Source: Clonostachys chloroleuca (lineage: Eukaryota > Ascomycota > Sordariomycetes > Hypocreales > Bionectriaceae). Taken from it: 64,000 nucleotides of DNA. The position numbers and the translations under genes were made by a program. Positions 12,701-23,809 of the stretch are shown piece by piece. Every line of letters begins with the position of its first letter. Positions within the stretch are counted from its first letter, which is position 1. The stretch covers positions 32,922,001 through 32,986,000 of the forward strand of contig JBANAY010000003.1 in assembly GCA_037952775.1 (NCBI GenBank), read 5' to 3'. The notes under the pieces are model-generated. The model had not been told where the DNA came from, ran no database searches, and saw only the letters and a list, made by a program, of their open reading frames with translations.

Positions 12701-13166
12701 CTTGCCTGTTCAGCACAACCCCATGGTATTCGCTCAGCCTCAAGGTGGCTATATGTATCATCCTATGGTAGGCCCGCAAATGTATGCGGGCCAGTACCCT
12801 GATATGGGGACACAGCTTCAACAACCTTCTGTCGGCGTTGATACGATGAATCAGGGGTTTAACCCCGGACCGCAGATCTCGGAGACGCCTGTAACCACAC
12901 CTCCTTTTGGCCAGGCCACGGGCCAGTACCACCACAACGGTAACGATGGTGGCCTTGAACCTTTCCCCCAGCTGGATGCGCTGGGTCTTCACAACACAGC
13001 AGGCGGCCCAATACACAACCAAGTTGGATATAGTCCGATGATGGACCCATCGGTGACGAATGTAAATTCATTCAGCGGCCATGGGACTGCATCGCCTTAT
13101 TCACACTCCCCTCATCTCAATGCGACAAAGCCCGAAAATGAGTGGGACAACAAACCCATATGGTAG
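9759..13166 (+). CDS. Large C2H2 zinc-finger protein
   Basis: A single uninterrupted 1135-residue frame starting at an ATG preceded by a pyrimidine-rich leader. The N-terminal two thirds is Ser/Pro/Asp-rich and looks disordered, with an acidic run of Asp/Glu near residues 626-642. Between about residues 779 and 926 there are at least four finger-like units: CQLC...HVH, CTWDRC with a C-x4-C spacing, CDVDEC with C-x4-C, and a canonical CRFC...HLAKH. The C-terminus is rich in Gly, Pro, Met and Tyr. This organisation is typical of a conserved family of fungal C2H2 proteins, presumably nuclear regulators, though neither targets nor phenotype can be inferred. It is tandem with the TRP gene downstream but far from it. 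The gene call is very sure and the role unknown. Confidence 0.9.
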   Translation: MSSAYANPLHAHLNQEPVFIPLEDPDSLSPPSAHHLETPGASSNLSNYQASDISDLEDDPFFGADFSSAEGGVPSFLQSENPGWDTSPFSISNRSSAASEAFRHAVESTYPLTPEQSASIRPPSPHSDRRPTVTRHVSETLPKSISPQQLQKPFPTIMTQSSQLTPDQSSSGRSSEDGLAPGNFDIRAASPRISVSFFDHEANGIARTVVERSLHESPTALHGGFQAAGDLITSNRNDDTQPYTSRDEMGRWQRDLRTGQAGLDPLSRPADELPVSMNELANMQKVDERNQDVNRWLSDNDRPIAGEPLIEDPQNIQTIDQSRDYQDDGIPLGDNTENRAVPGQTYFAGEGGKINEQDVEIIASNRNWADAPILPHIRRETPGRHQPQTSQAAIERFELLCRDNDSILSRSATWGTRRRSIHSVADLDEEGILSGNFLRKLTISRGGDRGTDLGNRAGSLLKDLRGFVRRPSVSSLRKGRRGSASGEELANREQEERPSMEKRDSVGSPHLSLPDRSPSWTVKNKPALSLVASFMGNSPQHARKNSTGGVPSASPRSSFSGLKVSNSLKRPRSRSELPQPVAATGKMESHPNLISLWKTQGGPPVAALSTPNLASAHAASLANLENDDDEDDDDDLYEDSDMKVDANIIDTVEPKFQGFQEYILKLNPGLDGQYNYLVDRLAQHQVIRYKALLNSKVKHLGQGAHCPCGSLCMAMGGQANILESKDKDKAGSRWMEASSSQLLDDDGNGTPTDGAVNQDSFPQDIPLPPTQYLPAEFECQLCFNKKKFNKPSDWTKHVHEDVQPFTCTWDRCRDAKSFKRKADWVRHENEGHRHLEWWTCDVDECRHTCYRRDNFLQHLVREHKFPEPKVKTKAAIKKAGNNDATWQKVEQCHELTPKRPQEEPCRFCGKTFTTWKKLTVHLAKHMEQISLPVLRLVAAKAKEVSADTIISPVQDMPVCRLPVTQPPPVSGALMSDHGRPYLPVQHNPMVFAQPQGGYMYHPMVGPQMYAGQYPDMGTQLQQPSVGVDTMNQGFNPGPQISETPVTTPPFGQATGQYHHNGNDGGLEPFPQLDALGLHNTAGGPIHNQVGYSPMMDPSVTNVNSFSGHGTASPYSHSPHLNATKPENEWDNKPIW

Positions 13167-15484
13167 ATGATGTTATGACGACTATTTTATGATCTGGAAT
13201 TACATTTTTGGGGGTTTTTGGATACAGCTACTTCTCTTCTTCTACGCTTTGCTGGTCATCAATGCCATCATGTTGCTTTCTCTCTTCTTCTTCACTTCTT
13301 CTTGTTGGTGATTTGGCAAAGCGGATCTTGATTCTAACATGGCGAATCAAAGAAACGGGCGCTTTTGGGCTTCGGTAGGAAATATTTCGTTCAACGATGG
13401 TCTGATTTGGGACTAAAGCTTGTGATGAAACGAGCGCATCATTTGAGTGACAGGGTAGGGTTGGCAGTGCCCCCACAAGACCTCCTCCAGCTACCATCGT
13501 ATTCTTGAGCGATCGACGATTTGTCTCTCCTTGTTGGCCACCCGTCTTTCTCGATTTAACTTGTCCTGTCCCCTTAGCGTGGGCGCTTTGAACTTTGGCA
13601 TTGAGGTTACTAGTCTTACAATGGATTTGACGTTACATCTACAACCTTCTCAGAGGAATACTCTTACCGTATGTTTTTGCTCCTGCAAAATATCGAGGTG
13701 GTATGGAAGATTGCATGATCACCCCCTGTTGTATGGATAACAACAAACTCAGGTGTAGGCGGGGACTGACCCCTTTCGCGGTCCGAGCTGAGACAGGACG
13801 AAACAACAGTACTGTGGCTTTATGTACAAAAATAGAAGAGGAAGTTGAGACGTAGCGAGAACGGCAGGAATCTAGAAAGAGGGAAAGATGAACGATGCTT
13901 TTTCGACGGAGCAATGGCACTGAATATGCGCATGATTTTGCAACGGAAGCCTTTGATTTTGTGTTAGTAATATCGGCTCGACTTACATAGTGCTGCGTAC
14001 TGTATGACGGGACGTTGATGCCAGCCATCTGCCTGGTTTAGGGGGGACACTGCCACAGTTGAGGTGGAGCCTATTTCGTTTCACGAGCTGGGGCGGGAGG
14101 GATCTCTGTGGCGACGGCCAATGGGAGCCGGGACGGGGACTCGAAGCGCCACGATCCTCGACGTGATATGAGCTGGGTGTTTGTTATTCTGTCTGTGGTA
14201 TTATTGAAGGTTCGGCCGACTGACAGACAGGCTTGTAATTGATCACTCGATCCTTTTCCTCGCCTCATCTCGGCTGCACGCGGCCCCCGCTCCAGCCTCA
14301 GACTTCATATGTCCTCCTGCCACTGGACTTGGGACGGGGATAGGTGCTGCACCGTGGTTCCAGCGGTCGCTCTAGTGCCAACCGCGAGCCGTGGAATGCG
14401 TGGACAGCAGAACAGACCCTGGACTGCAGTGGACCTGGCCGCCAAGGCCGTCGGCGGCGTGGCTGCAGCGGGCCCTATGCCCCTACCTAAAATCCTAAAG
14501 CATCCCGGCGCTGGCCCCTTAGTGGTGAGCGGCCACAGGGGCAGCCGTCCATCGTTGCCCAGCTCGGCGCTGTTCCTCAGGGATGGGCTGGCCAGCTGCC
14601 AATTAGCTGTGGCTCTCAGAGCTTCGCGGGTGCTAAACACGACGGGCTGCCGCTAGAGGACCGGAAGATTCCACTGATGCTCATATCATCATCCCTACAG
14701 AGGAAGACGGCCACCTCCCTACTGCAGGTAAGTCGACGACCGAGCCAGCAGGGTTCAGAGTACGCACACTGCATTGTAGATGTGCACTTCCTTGTAAGTT
14801 GTGCTTGACCGTGATTCTTCTTCTACGCCACGCCTCCTGCTTTGTCCTCTTTCCCTCTTCTTTCCCTGTATTCGATCGCTCTCACTCTCGCTCATCCTCC
14901 CTCGCTTGGTAAAACCGTATATGACTTCTTAATCCAAGCGCTCACGCTCACTCTCCATCCCAATTGCGAATATCATTGTTCTTCTTCGTCGGTGGTACCC
15001 CCTTCTCTCCCTGTGTGCATCAAGCTCCCTGTTCCGCTACACGACTGCGGTTGGGAGCTTTCATCATAGATCCGATACGGCGAAGCTGCTGGTCAAGCTT
15101 CTCCCAAAGGGCCTCGATATAGTCCACCATCTTTCTCTTTGACTTGACTTTCAATTCTCTTTTTTCTTGATCCCAGGTTGACCCGGGACACGATTCAACA
15201 ATACTACCTGATTAATACTTTTGGTCCCTGGCCGCAAATACAACCAACCATCAACCCATATCCAATCCTTAGACTTGACCTTGGATACTCTCCGGTCTCT
15301 TTTCCTGGCGCCCTAAACGATATATTTTCTACATCTCTCGGCATAGCATCTGCTTTTTTTTCCCTTTACCTTTCCGTTTCCTTTTGACATACACGCTAGA
15401 TAGACGGCTCATCTCTCTCACACGAGTACCGATCCTTGATATTGCGGCTGGCCATTACGACGACAACATAGAAACTCGACGACA
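13167..15484. other. Intergenic region / leader of the TRP gene
   Basis: No recognisable gene. Overlapping opposite-strand frames at about 14305-14656 lack family features. From about 14810 to 15420 the sequence is pyrimidine-rich with short open frames, as expected for a promoter and long 5' leader of the channel gene starting at 15485. Confidence 0.5.
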
Positions 15485-17710
15485 ATGGTGGCCCTCCAAA
15501 ACATGCGTAGTGGGTGGAGGCTCGGGCTTGTTGCCGGCCTCCTGGCCTCGGGTGTGGTGGCGGACCGGATCATCGAGACGAGCGGCTTCAAGATGTGCTC
15601 CGATGAATCCTACATCAAGGTGCAGAAGGCGTACATCAGCTACAACCACGACAAGGGCTCGATCTCATTCGATGTCTCTGGCTCCAGCTCCGGGTCCCGC
15701 TACGTGAGCGCCGAGCTGGAGGTCGTGGCCTACGGCAGAAACATCTACAACAACGAATTCGACCCATGCAGCGAGGCCAACTTTATAGAACAGCTCTGCC
15801 CCCTCCCCGAGCAGGAATTCATCGCCCATGGATCACAGGCCGTTCCGGAGGAGGGTAAGAGCCAGGTCCCCGACATCGCTTTCCAGATTCCTGACATTTC
15901 GGCCACGGGGACGCTCAAATTAAAGGACAACAGCACGGAAGAGGTTGTGGCCTGCATTCAACTCGAAGTGACCAATGGAAAGACGACGAAGCTGCCCGCT
16001 GTCTCGTACGTGGCTGCTGGTGTCATTGGTGCTTCGGTACTCGCCTCTGGTGCCTCCGCCATCACCTCGGCCGTGTACGGTCCGGGATCTGGGCCGATCA
16101 CGCCTGGTCTGACAGAGATGGTTGGCTGGTTCCAGGGCATGGCAATGAATGGCATGCTGTCGGTCGACTATCCTCCCGTGTATCAAAGCTTCAGCCAGAA
16201 TTTCGGATTCAGCGCCGGCCTGGTTGCTTGGGAGCCCGTGCAGCGGGCTATCGACGACTTCCGTGCGAAGACAGGTGGAAATCTGACTGGGGACAGCGTT
16301 CCCTACCTGAAGAACACTACAGGTGGTGGCCTGTTCCAGACAAAGCGAGCTTTCGAGGAGTTTGAGCTCTTGGCCATCAGAGATCTGGAGCTTCGGTCCG
16401 AAGACACTGTCAGCCAAACCGTTTCTGGCATCAAGGCATTCGCTGAGAAGCTTCGCGTACCCGGATCTGATATCTTCATGACCATTCTTCTCATTGTTGC
16501 CATCATCATCGCTGGTATTGTCTTCTTCATGGTCCTCTTTAAAGGTTTGCTCGAACTCTGGGCCAAGTTTGGATCCTTCCCACAGTCGCTTGCTGGTTTC
16601 CGGAAGCACTACTGGGGCTCGATTGGCCGAGTCATCACCATGCTGATTCTGATGTTGTATGGCATCTGGGTGCTCTACTGCGTTTTCCAGTTCACGCGCG
16701 GCGATTCCTGGGCTGCGACAACACTCGCGGCCGTCACTTTGGCTATCTTTACCTCCGTCCTTGCATTCTTCTCTTGGAGGATCTGGAGGGCTGTGCGAAT
16801 CATGAAGGAGCGGGACGGCCACACCGGCGCGCTCTACGACGACAAGGAGACCTGGACCAAGTACTCAATCTTCTACGACAGCTACAAGCGAGATTACTGG
16901 TGGGTCTTTGTCCCGTTCATCCTGTACATGGCCATCAAGGGGATCGTCATTGCGGCCGGTGACGGCGCAGGCAAGAGCCAGACGATTGCAATCCTCATCG
17001 TCGAGGCCATCATGCTCGGCCTGCTCCTCTGGAGCCGCCCGTTCGAGGAGAAGTCGCACAACATCCTCAACATCGTCATCCAGGTCGTGCGTGTCCTCTC
17101 CGTCGTCTGCGTGCTGGTGTTCGTCAGAGAATTCGGCATCAGCCAGGATACAAAGACGGTCACCGGAGTGGCGCTCATCGCTGTCCAGTCCACCTTGACG
17201 GGCGTGCTGGCCCTGCTGCTCGTTGCGCACGTCTTCATGGCCATGTGCGAGACGAACAAACATCGCAAGAGAAGAAAGGAGGCCGGTAAGTCAAGTCCTT
17301 TCCCCCTGCCTCTCATTGCTATTATTGCCCCTGAGATGCTGTGTTATCAGTCCTTCTTCTCCCCGCATTAAGAACGTGGCTAACATGAATCTGCAGAAAA
17401 AATGCAACACGACATGGACGACCTCACCCCTCTCACCCCCTGGACGGACGAATCTCCATCATCGCCGGTCACAAGCACTCGGACAGGAAGTCCGTCATCT
17501 CCATCGCCACCAGCCACCGCCAGATGCTCGACCACAGCTCAGGCCGGCCAGACACCCCGGACCACTACTACGCGGCCGACGCGCACCGCTGGTCCATGGC
17601 TTCCCAGAAGAATAGCTCCCGGAATCTCACTTCAACCAACAACGGTGGACAATCGTACCAGTACTCGATGGATGGGGCTCGAGGTTACCGTGGGTGGTGA
17701 AAAATACTGA
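15485..17710 (+). CDS. Fungal TRP/ML-domain ion channel-like protein
   Basis: Membrane protein of the fungal TRP family (related to Pkd2 and Flc proteins), implicated in calcium handling or flavin transport at the plasma membrane or ER. Exons are 15485-17285 and 17397-17710, giving 704 residues as assembled. A signal peptide (residues 1-26, cleavage after VVA) is followed by the cysteine-containing ML-like domain to about 165 and a hydrophobic segment near 177-205. Seven or so further membrane helices lie between about 328 and 586, ending in a basic HRKRRKEA stretch. After the splice the tail reads EKMQHDMDDLTPL, then a C5 run at 17436-17440. As assembled it turns into a Ser/Thr/Pro-rich, low-complexity end, whereas one extra C would give a tail ending at 17700 that looks more natural (SMDGARGYRGW). 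The family is certain and the C-terminal 85 residues are doubtful. Confidence 0.85.
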
Positions 17711-18305
17711 TATTGGAGGTAACTCTCCCCATTGGATTTGGATATGTACATATGTATCTTTTGTAAACACTTTGGCCATATTTGAATGTTAGCGACGGAG
17801 GTGTCTTGGGAAGGAACGGCATTTTGGAATATGCTGTGCGCTATTCAAATCCCATATGATACACGGTATTCACAGGATACACGAGTTTTAAATATTTAGA
17901 GAGAAAGTCAATAGAATGGGTTGATATTTCCTTTCATTAGACAGTGGATTCGATTCCACGCATATCGAGATCCTGAGGGGATCCAGTTGTCCTCTCCAGA
18001 GGAGGGGGGAGCGGCACGAACCCTATTAACCCTACCCAACCCAATGCAAATAATGCTGACTAGATGAATACCACCATTCTCGTTTACAGCCTTGACCATG
18101 CTCGTCGACTGTTCTCACGTTCCAAAGAATCTATCTACACGTTGGCGCCGATTCGGACCATTCCGTGTCCGCTTCCTCCAAAAAAACACGCCAGAGCTAT
18201 GCTTGCGGGAAAGAGCAAAATAAATAAAACCGGGAGACAAACGGTGGGGAAATGGAAAGGCGATGAAATTGGACCGATTGACGGTGGTGACGCGCCTGGC
18301 TAATC
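17711..18305. other. Convergent 3' intergenic region
   Basis: Lies between the stops of the TRP and VPS9 genes and should hold both 3' untranslated regions. A T-arm-like hairpin (GTGG...CCAC around ATTCGATT) at about 17944-17959 has no tRNA body around it. No gene seen. Confidence 0.5.
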
Positions 18306-20924
18306 CTATGTTGATAATGCAAGACAGGCATCGACAGCTAACCCGACCCTGGGAAGCACATATGTTAGTACTGGCGAGAAAAGGCGGTATAGAGTTATGT
18401 AGGGCGGAAGCGAATGAAAGGGGATAGAGATGGAAAAGGGGATGGGATCAAGCTTACCTGCCCTGCTTCTGGTGTACCACATCGCTAATGATTTCTTTGT
18501 CCAGATCTGGGAACATGCCGGAGAGAGTCTCGACTACGTTGGCATGCTCAGCGCGATGGAGTCTCTGTGCCTCGGCTGCTTCGGCACTTGCTTGCCTAGC
18601 AGCGGCTTCTTCTGCTGACAGGGCGTGCCGGGAGGAAGGCCGCTGTGCTGTTGAGCCTGGATGAGGTGGTCGGGGAGTCGCAGGAGGGACGGGTGGGCTT
18701 GGGGCAGATGATTGCCCACCGTCGTCAGAGAAGATTCGGCCAATGGTGGAGAGTGGGTTCTGGATGGTCTTTAGGAGGCCGCCCATAGCCATTGTGTCAT
18801 TGCTGTTTGTGCCTTCATATGACTTTCTGGTTTGGTCATCGCGAGAGCGCCTTGGTGCGGGTTCCGTTGGACTGAGGGGTGATTTCTCGTTGAAGACCTG
18901 TTGGTTACGATCAGGTATGCGAGGAGAATTAGCAGCTTGATGTTTTTCCGCTATTGCAGATACGGCAGCCTCCACATTCGCCTCAAATTCAGCGTCGGTG
19001 ATGGTGAGTGTTGTACGATCCATGTTTTCAATGAATTGAACAGCACCCATCTATATGAAGTCAGACATTAGTACTTATGTGGCAGCCTCGAGGGGCATCA
19101 TGCCAACTTACAAGGGACGACAAGTAGTAGCCCGCTTCCCCTCCAAGCTTTTCTTGGTTCCGGAATCGTAGTATATACTGAACATTCGAAACCAGGTGGT
19201 CCGGGTTCGACTGTAGAACAACATAGATGAGCATCGGCATGAATGAATCAGCTGATGAATCAGACTTGTTGTGCTTTAAGAGACCTAAAAGGATGGGTCG
19301 AAAACGTTAGCTTGATTTCGCACTGGCCCCTTATTTATTTAGAAGGCCTGTATGTTGAGGTTATTTCATACCAAAAATGACCTTGCAGCAGTTTAAGACG
19401 CATATTATCTTGTCTCGTGGTGCTCGGTATGATTTGATCTTCAGCAGTTCTGGGTTGGTCAGCATATGAGTTGTGGTAAGAACTCGGAAAAACTGGAGGA
19501 GACTTACCTTGTTGTGCGAGTTTTAAGAACCGTTTCCCGCTCTCTCCAACTTGGGGAATATCGAGATGCTGTTCCCTTACCCAGCCATATATGTTGATCT
19601 TTTGAGCCAGGATATCATCGCGCTCCACGTCCTCCTGATGCTGCCCGCGACGCCCAGGGCCAAGGGGAGCGTCGCCGCCTCTTCTTCTTGGTTTAGCACC
19701 CGGAATAGGTTTCGGAGGGGCGATAGCTGGGGAAAAGGTCTGGGTGTATAACCTGTTCATAACCAACTTCTCCATGCCCTCGCGAGCATTGTCGAACTCG
19801 GCATCAGATACCTCCCTCCACACATCGCACAGCATCATCTTGTTTGCAATGAATGCCAAGAAGTCACTGATGATCTTCACCTGCTCATGCACCATCCACT
19901 GTTTCTTGCTGAATTCAGATAGAAACGACTTAAGATATCTAGCAACAGGGTCGGCCTTCTTGTTACGGAGCTGCTCGAGGAACCTGTGGAAATCAAAGGG
20001 AAGCGCTGGCTCTGGCTCCGGTTCAGGAGGAGGTGGCCGGTGGCCAGTCGCGGTAGGTGATATTGGCGAAGTTATACTCGAGCTCCTCTCGTCTTTGGAT
20101 TTGGGTGTCCCGGAAGAACCATCTTTGGGGGGAACTGGCGGCCCTGCATCGTCGAAATCCCTTTGGCTCTTTTCATCGTCCTGACTCGGAGATGTGGTCG
20201 CGAGTTTCAATTTCTTGATATCCTCCCCCATCTGCCCTGCGATCGTAGGCGCAAGAGGCTCAAGGCTGGATTTACGCGGAGGATGCTGTGATACCGGGCT
20301 CCCAAGCATGGGCGAAGCAATCTCCAGTCTCGGGCTCATGACCTCGTCGGCGCCAGGACCCCCGTCACCGGAGCTGAACTGGTCCATGATGGTCTTGATC
20401 TCCAGCTTGGATCCATTTTCTTGTTCATCTTCACTGGCATATCTCCCTTCGTCGAACTCAGGATCTGATCTGGTGGGTGATTGTGTGCTGGAACGTTGCG
20501 AACGGGCACCGCTGGATGGGCTTCGGGACGGGGGCTGAGAGGTGACGGGTGTAGGTGGCGTCGGGTCGACGTAATGAGACTCGGGAGCAAGAAATTGATT
20601 TGAGGCGTCGGTGGAGGTTCTCTTCTTGTCTGCGGGAATGGTTGGAGGAGTGTTGGGCACGGGTTCGGGTCTTACGGCCGCCTTGCCTTTGGCGGGAGCA
20701 GGTGGCAGGTCTGAATCGCTGTCCAAGTCGATCAAATCCTCCGTGTCCTTGGAGATTTGAGCTGAACGCTTTGCGGAGCTGCCGCCGTTGATGTCGATGG
20801 CGGGCGGCCTCCCCTCGGAGGGGTTCTGTGCCATGATCACGGCTTCATCTGACTTGATGTTGGCCGGCTTGTCGGTACTGCCTTGCTGGCTAGCGAGGAA
20901 TGCCGGTTGCTCTGGAGGAGACAT
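18306..20924 (-). CDS. VPS9: Vps9-type Rab5 exchange factor with CUE domain
   Basis: Guanine-nucleotide exchange factor for Rab5/Vps21 GTPases on early endosomes and the vacuolar sorting route. Five minus-strand exons: 20924-19508, 19449-19372, 19284-19112, 19050-18458 and 18348-18306, total 767 residues, all phases agreeing. The first 300 residues are Ser/Pro-rich and disordered. A helical bundle begins near residue 308 (FDFHRFLEQLRNKKADPVAR), and the Vps9 core follows with the hallmark stretches KINIYGWVREQHLDIP, DKIICVLNCCKVIFG, SADSFMPMLIYVVLQSNPDH and GEAGYYLSSL. After a Pro-rich linker the C-terminus is a ubiquitin-binding CUE domain (MFPDLDKEIISDVV ... VGLAVDACLALS), completed by a last exon of only 43 nt. 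The order matches yeast Vps9. High confidence. Confidence 0.95.
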
Positions 20925-21998
20925 GCAAAAGCGTCACGACGAACCCCGTTTCCTATTCTGACGTCTTGTTTTCTTTCGGATTGTGTACAAGAGGGCAGCT
21001 CTGGAGAATCGGGAAGCTGAACGCCGTATATCTGGCCTGCCAGTCTGGATGGTGAAGCTTGAGATAGGTGCGCTTCGATAAGTCGATAAGACGGTCCCAA
21101 GGCAAGAGGCGGTAATAGTGGCGTTAACAGTAGCAGATAATAATAGCGGCGGTGCTGAGGGGAGGTGGGGCACAAGTACCTTCCTTCCCGCTGTGCCATG
21201 TATCATGTGTGAATTTAATATGGACTGTGACCAGGCTGATGCTATGCCGGTACTTGGCACCATGTATTTCGAGCCGCCGAGTGATGCCCGCGTGACGCTC
21301 TACGTCGTTATCCACGCGGAAACCAGTTTTCAGGCTGTGTGCATCCGTGAGGACGAAGAAAATACATCGAGGATGAACGGGGCGGTACGTGGTATCAGAT
21401 GCAATGAGATGTGATGTTTACATGTAGCTGAGACCGAAGCTGACGTGCTGCCTGGACCCTGATGCGATGCGGTAACCACATGAAACAATCCAGATCAGCC
21501 TACTGTAATAAGTACTAAAGCGGGCCATGGCAGCCACTGTTAAATCCAGGTATACTCTCCCTTCACATGGAACCCCTTCGTCAACATTATCCCTGGCAGA
21601 CAAGAATCTTGTGACGACCATCTCATCTGGCAGGTCGCTATGCATACATCCTAAGGGCAAATCCAGCCTAGACAACATATGTCATAATCCAGTGCCCTTT
21701 GAGATGCCAGGACCACCCCACCAAGCTAGCTGAGGCTGAAGCAACTTATAAGTGCCACGAACGGTGAAAGACTCACACCGTTTCTCGCCGTGGTGATTCA
21801 GCCCAGCTGTCTACCTACCCAAGTATAGGGGCTGCCAGACTCGAATGATAGATAAACAGACAAGATAGCACGCAGGTAGTCGCGCTCAGTTAGTCGCACT
21901 CAGTAATCCAGCAAATTGAATTAACATCCAACCGCATACATTATCGCTTATTGGCTAATTCCCTAGTCATTGACTTGTTGAATTGTTTTCCCTTCACA
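20925..21998. other. Divergent promoter region between VPS9 and the DUF4291 gene
   Basis: Noncoding as far as I can see, shared by two divergently transcribed genes. It includes a 14-bp tandem repeat at 21877-21904 close to the DUF4291 start. The open frame at 21118-21414 shows no family features. Confidence 0.5.
21877..21904. repeat. 14-bp imperfect tandem repeat
   Basis: TAGTCGCGCTCAGT (21877-21890) is followed directly by TAGTCGCACTCAGT (21891-21904), differing at one position. It sits 95 bp before the DUF4291 start codon, so it could be a pair of regulatory sites or a chance duplication. Confidence 0.8.
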
Positions 21999-22673
21999 AT
22001 GGAACCAGACGTCGTCCAGATGCCATACCGCCAAATCAGAGCACTCTACGATGAGACTTACATCACCGTCTATCAAGCTTACAAGACTTCCATCGCCGAG
22101 GCGGCAGTAGCTAACCAGAAGCTCAATGCCTCGCCGGAATTTAAACCCGGCCGCATGACTTGGGTCAAGCCAAGCTGGAGCTGGATGATGTACAGGGCTG
22201 GCTACTCGTACAAAGACGATCGCCAAAGCCGCATCCTCGCTATCAAAATGAAGCACCAGGACTTCGTCGGTCTGTTGGAGAAAGGGGTCCTCTCCACGCA
22301 CGTACAGCCCTCCCAGAGTAACACCGGGGGGCCGCGCCAAAAGACCAGCGACGTCAGGATACAGTGGGATCCTGAGCGGACGCCTGCGCTGGATATCTTG
22401 CCATACCGGAGCATCCAGATCGGTATTCCAGGCGCTTTGAGCGATACCTGGGCTCGGGAATGGATTGCTGGCATTGAGGATGTGACTGGCAAGGCGCGAG
22501 AGCTGAAGAGGGTGTTGGACGAGGAGCCTGATATCTCAACTGAGCAGCTTATTGCTCGTGGTCTTGTTCCCGAGGAGAGGCCGTTTGTTGTGCCCCGGAG
22601 TGTTCAAGAGAAGCTGAGGATGCTGGAGCCTGACCAGGACAAGGCCAGCGAGGAGGCACGAGGAGAGGAGTGA
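21999..22673 (+). CDS. DUF4291 domain protein
   Basis: Single-exon protein of 224 residues with no signal peptide or membrane segment. The whole length fits the DUF4291 family: RQIRALYDETYITVYQAY near the N-terminus, then MTWVKPSWSWMMYRAGYSYK, VRIQWDPER, LPYRSIQIGIPG and an EWIAGIEDVT segment. The C-terminal 40 residues are acidic and charged. The first ATG of the family-like part is at 21999; upstream in-frame codons contain no ATG. The activity of DUF4291 proteins is not established. The family occurs in both bacteria and fungi, so transfer is possible, but composition gives no sign of it here. Family assignment is strong. Confidence 0.9.
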   Translation: MEPDVVQMPYRQIRALYDETYITVYQAYKTSIAEAAVANQKLNASPEFKPGRMTWVKPSWSWMMYRAGYSYKDDRQSRILAIKMKHQDFVGLLEKGVLSTHVQPSQSNTGGPRQKTSDVRIQWDPERTPALDILPYRSIQIGIPGALSDTWAREWIAGIEDVTGKARELKRVLDEEPDISTEQLIARGLVPEERPFVVPRSVQEKLRMLEPDQDKASEEARGEE

Positions 22674-23375
22674 GGAGGATAGGATCCATTCAACCCCTTG
22701 ATATGGGCAAAACCAAGATACCAATATATGGGCGCAGTAGTTCCTTGCTCTCACATGTTTGCTTTGTACAGTCACACTCTCATCTGCTATTAACTGTTAT
22801 GCAATGTAGGACAAATATACTTGAAGTATTCTGAAACAATGTCGGCAACCTTGATCGTGAAACCACCCTTCGAGCCCAGCAAGAACGCCGTGTCGAGGAA
22901 ACTAACGACAAGGGGCGTAACGATGTCGTTTGCAGAATGCCTGTGGCCTTCTGATATGCATCAGCCCACAAAATCCGGGTTGCGGTTGATCATTGAGAAA
23001 TTAAGAGAAATGATATTGGTACATTTTGATGCTTGTCTATTCTAGAGACTGCAGCGGCTGTCAAAATGTCTGCTCTTGGGTACACAAATAAACGAAGCGC
23101 CCGAATAGTGTTCGCCCTCATCCCGTCTAATTGCCCTTGCTGGAGTGTTCTACTTCCGGCTCTTCCCGCGACAACTGGCTGGCTGGCCGGTGCAGGTCGA
23201 GTATATCGTCGACTCTTGAGCGCAAAGGTTGCTGCGAAAACAATGGCAAAGAAACTAGAAACATGTTGCATTCCTAAAACGCCATGATACCTATGAAACT
23301 ATAAACAACAGTGAAGGGTGGACTGAAGCGCTCGCCCGATCGGTGGTAGATGCATGCAAATGGCTTCCTGTTCTT
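22674..23375. other. Convergent 3' intergenic region
   Basis: Between the stops of the DUF4291 gene and the V-ATPase subunit f gene. Short open frames on both strands, the longest at 22990-23271 minus, show no family resemblance. Nothing else seen. Confidence 0.5.
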
Positions 23376-23809
23376 CTACGACAGAGTGATGGCGCCGCGT
23401 CGGCTCTCGCGGACGTGGAGGAGACCCTGGAGACCGCAGCACACGAAGAAGGCCTACATGATGAGCATTGTCAGAAATTTGTCGTTCGTGACTCGACGGT
23501 AGAAGGCAGGAGGTTTCGGTCGAACAAAACGTACAGCGTAAACGATGACAGCAGTGAAGATGGTTCCAGAGACTCCCTTGGGGTCCTTGGATGGAAACTC
23601 CTCGTGCTCACTGCGGTAGAGGACGGCGATGATACTGAGGATAATGATGGCGAACACGGAGACGACAGTGCTGATGTGATTTGACTTGGTTAGCAACCGG
23701 TGCCAGGCAGAGCTCGAGTGAGACTGGAATTGGCTTTTGGCCGTGACGTGGTGGCAACAGGGAGAACGAACCATGACCATGCATTCCCGGCACTAACGAT
23801 GGGCTTCAT
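23376..23809 (-). CDS. V-type ATPase subunit f (YPR170W-B-like)
   Basis: A very small three-exon gene encoding 83 residues. Minus-strand exons are 23809-23772, 23670-23535 and 23453-23376. The product starts MKPIVSAGNAW and has two hydrophobic helices (VVSVFAIIILSIIAVLY and TIFTAVIVYAAFFVCCGLQG) separated by an acidic loop, with a basic tail HVRESRRGAITLS. It aligns along its length with yeast YPR170W-B, known as subunit f of the V-ATPase Vo membrane sector, which acidifies vacuole and Golgi. The first intron uses a less usual GTTCGT donor; a donor 5 bp upstream would lose frame-compatible residues conserved in the family. The first exon encodes only 12 full codons, so the gene is easy to miss in automatic annotation. 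Confidence 0.85.

Noticed and set aside
14305..14656. Two overlapping opposite-strand frames of about 110 residues
   Set aside because: Neither resembles a family; each is the product of GC-rich sequence lacking stops.
15920..16822. 300-residue minus-strand open frame
   Set aside because: Antisense shadow of the TRP channel gene, whose plus-strand frame has clear family features.
17944..17959. Hairpin GTGG-ATTCGATT-CCAC resembling a tRNA T-arm
   Set aside because: No other tRNA arms are visible in the surrounding low-GC sequence.
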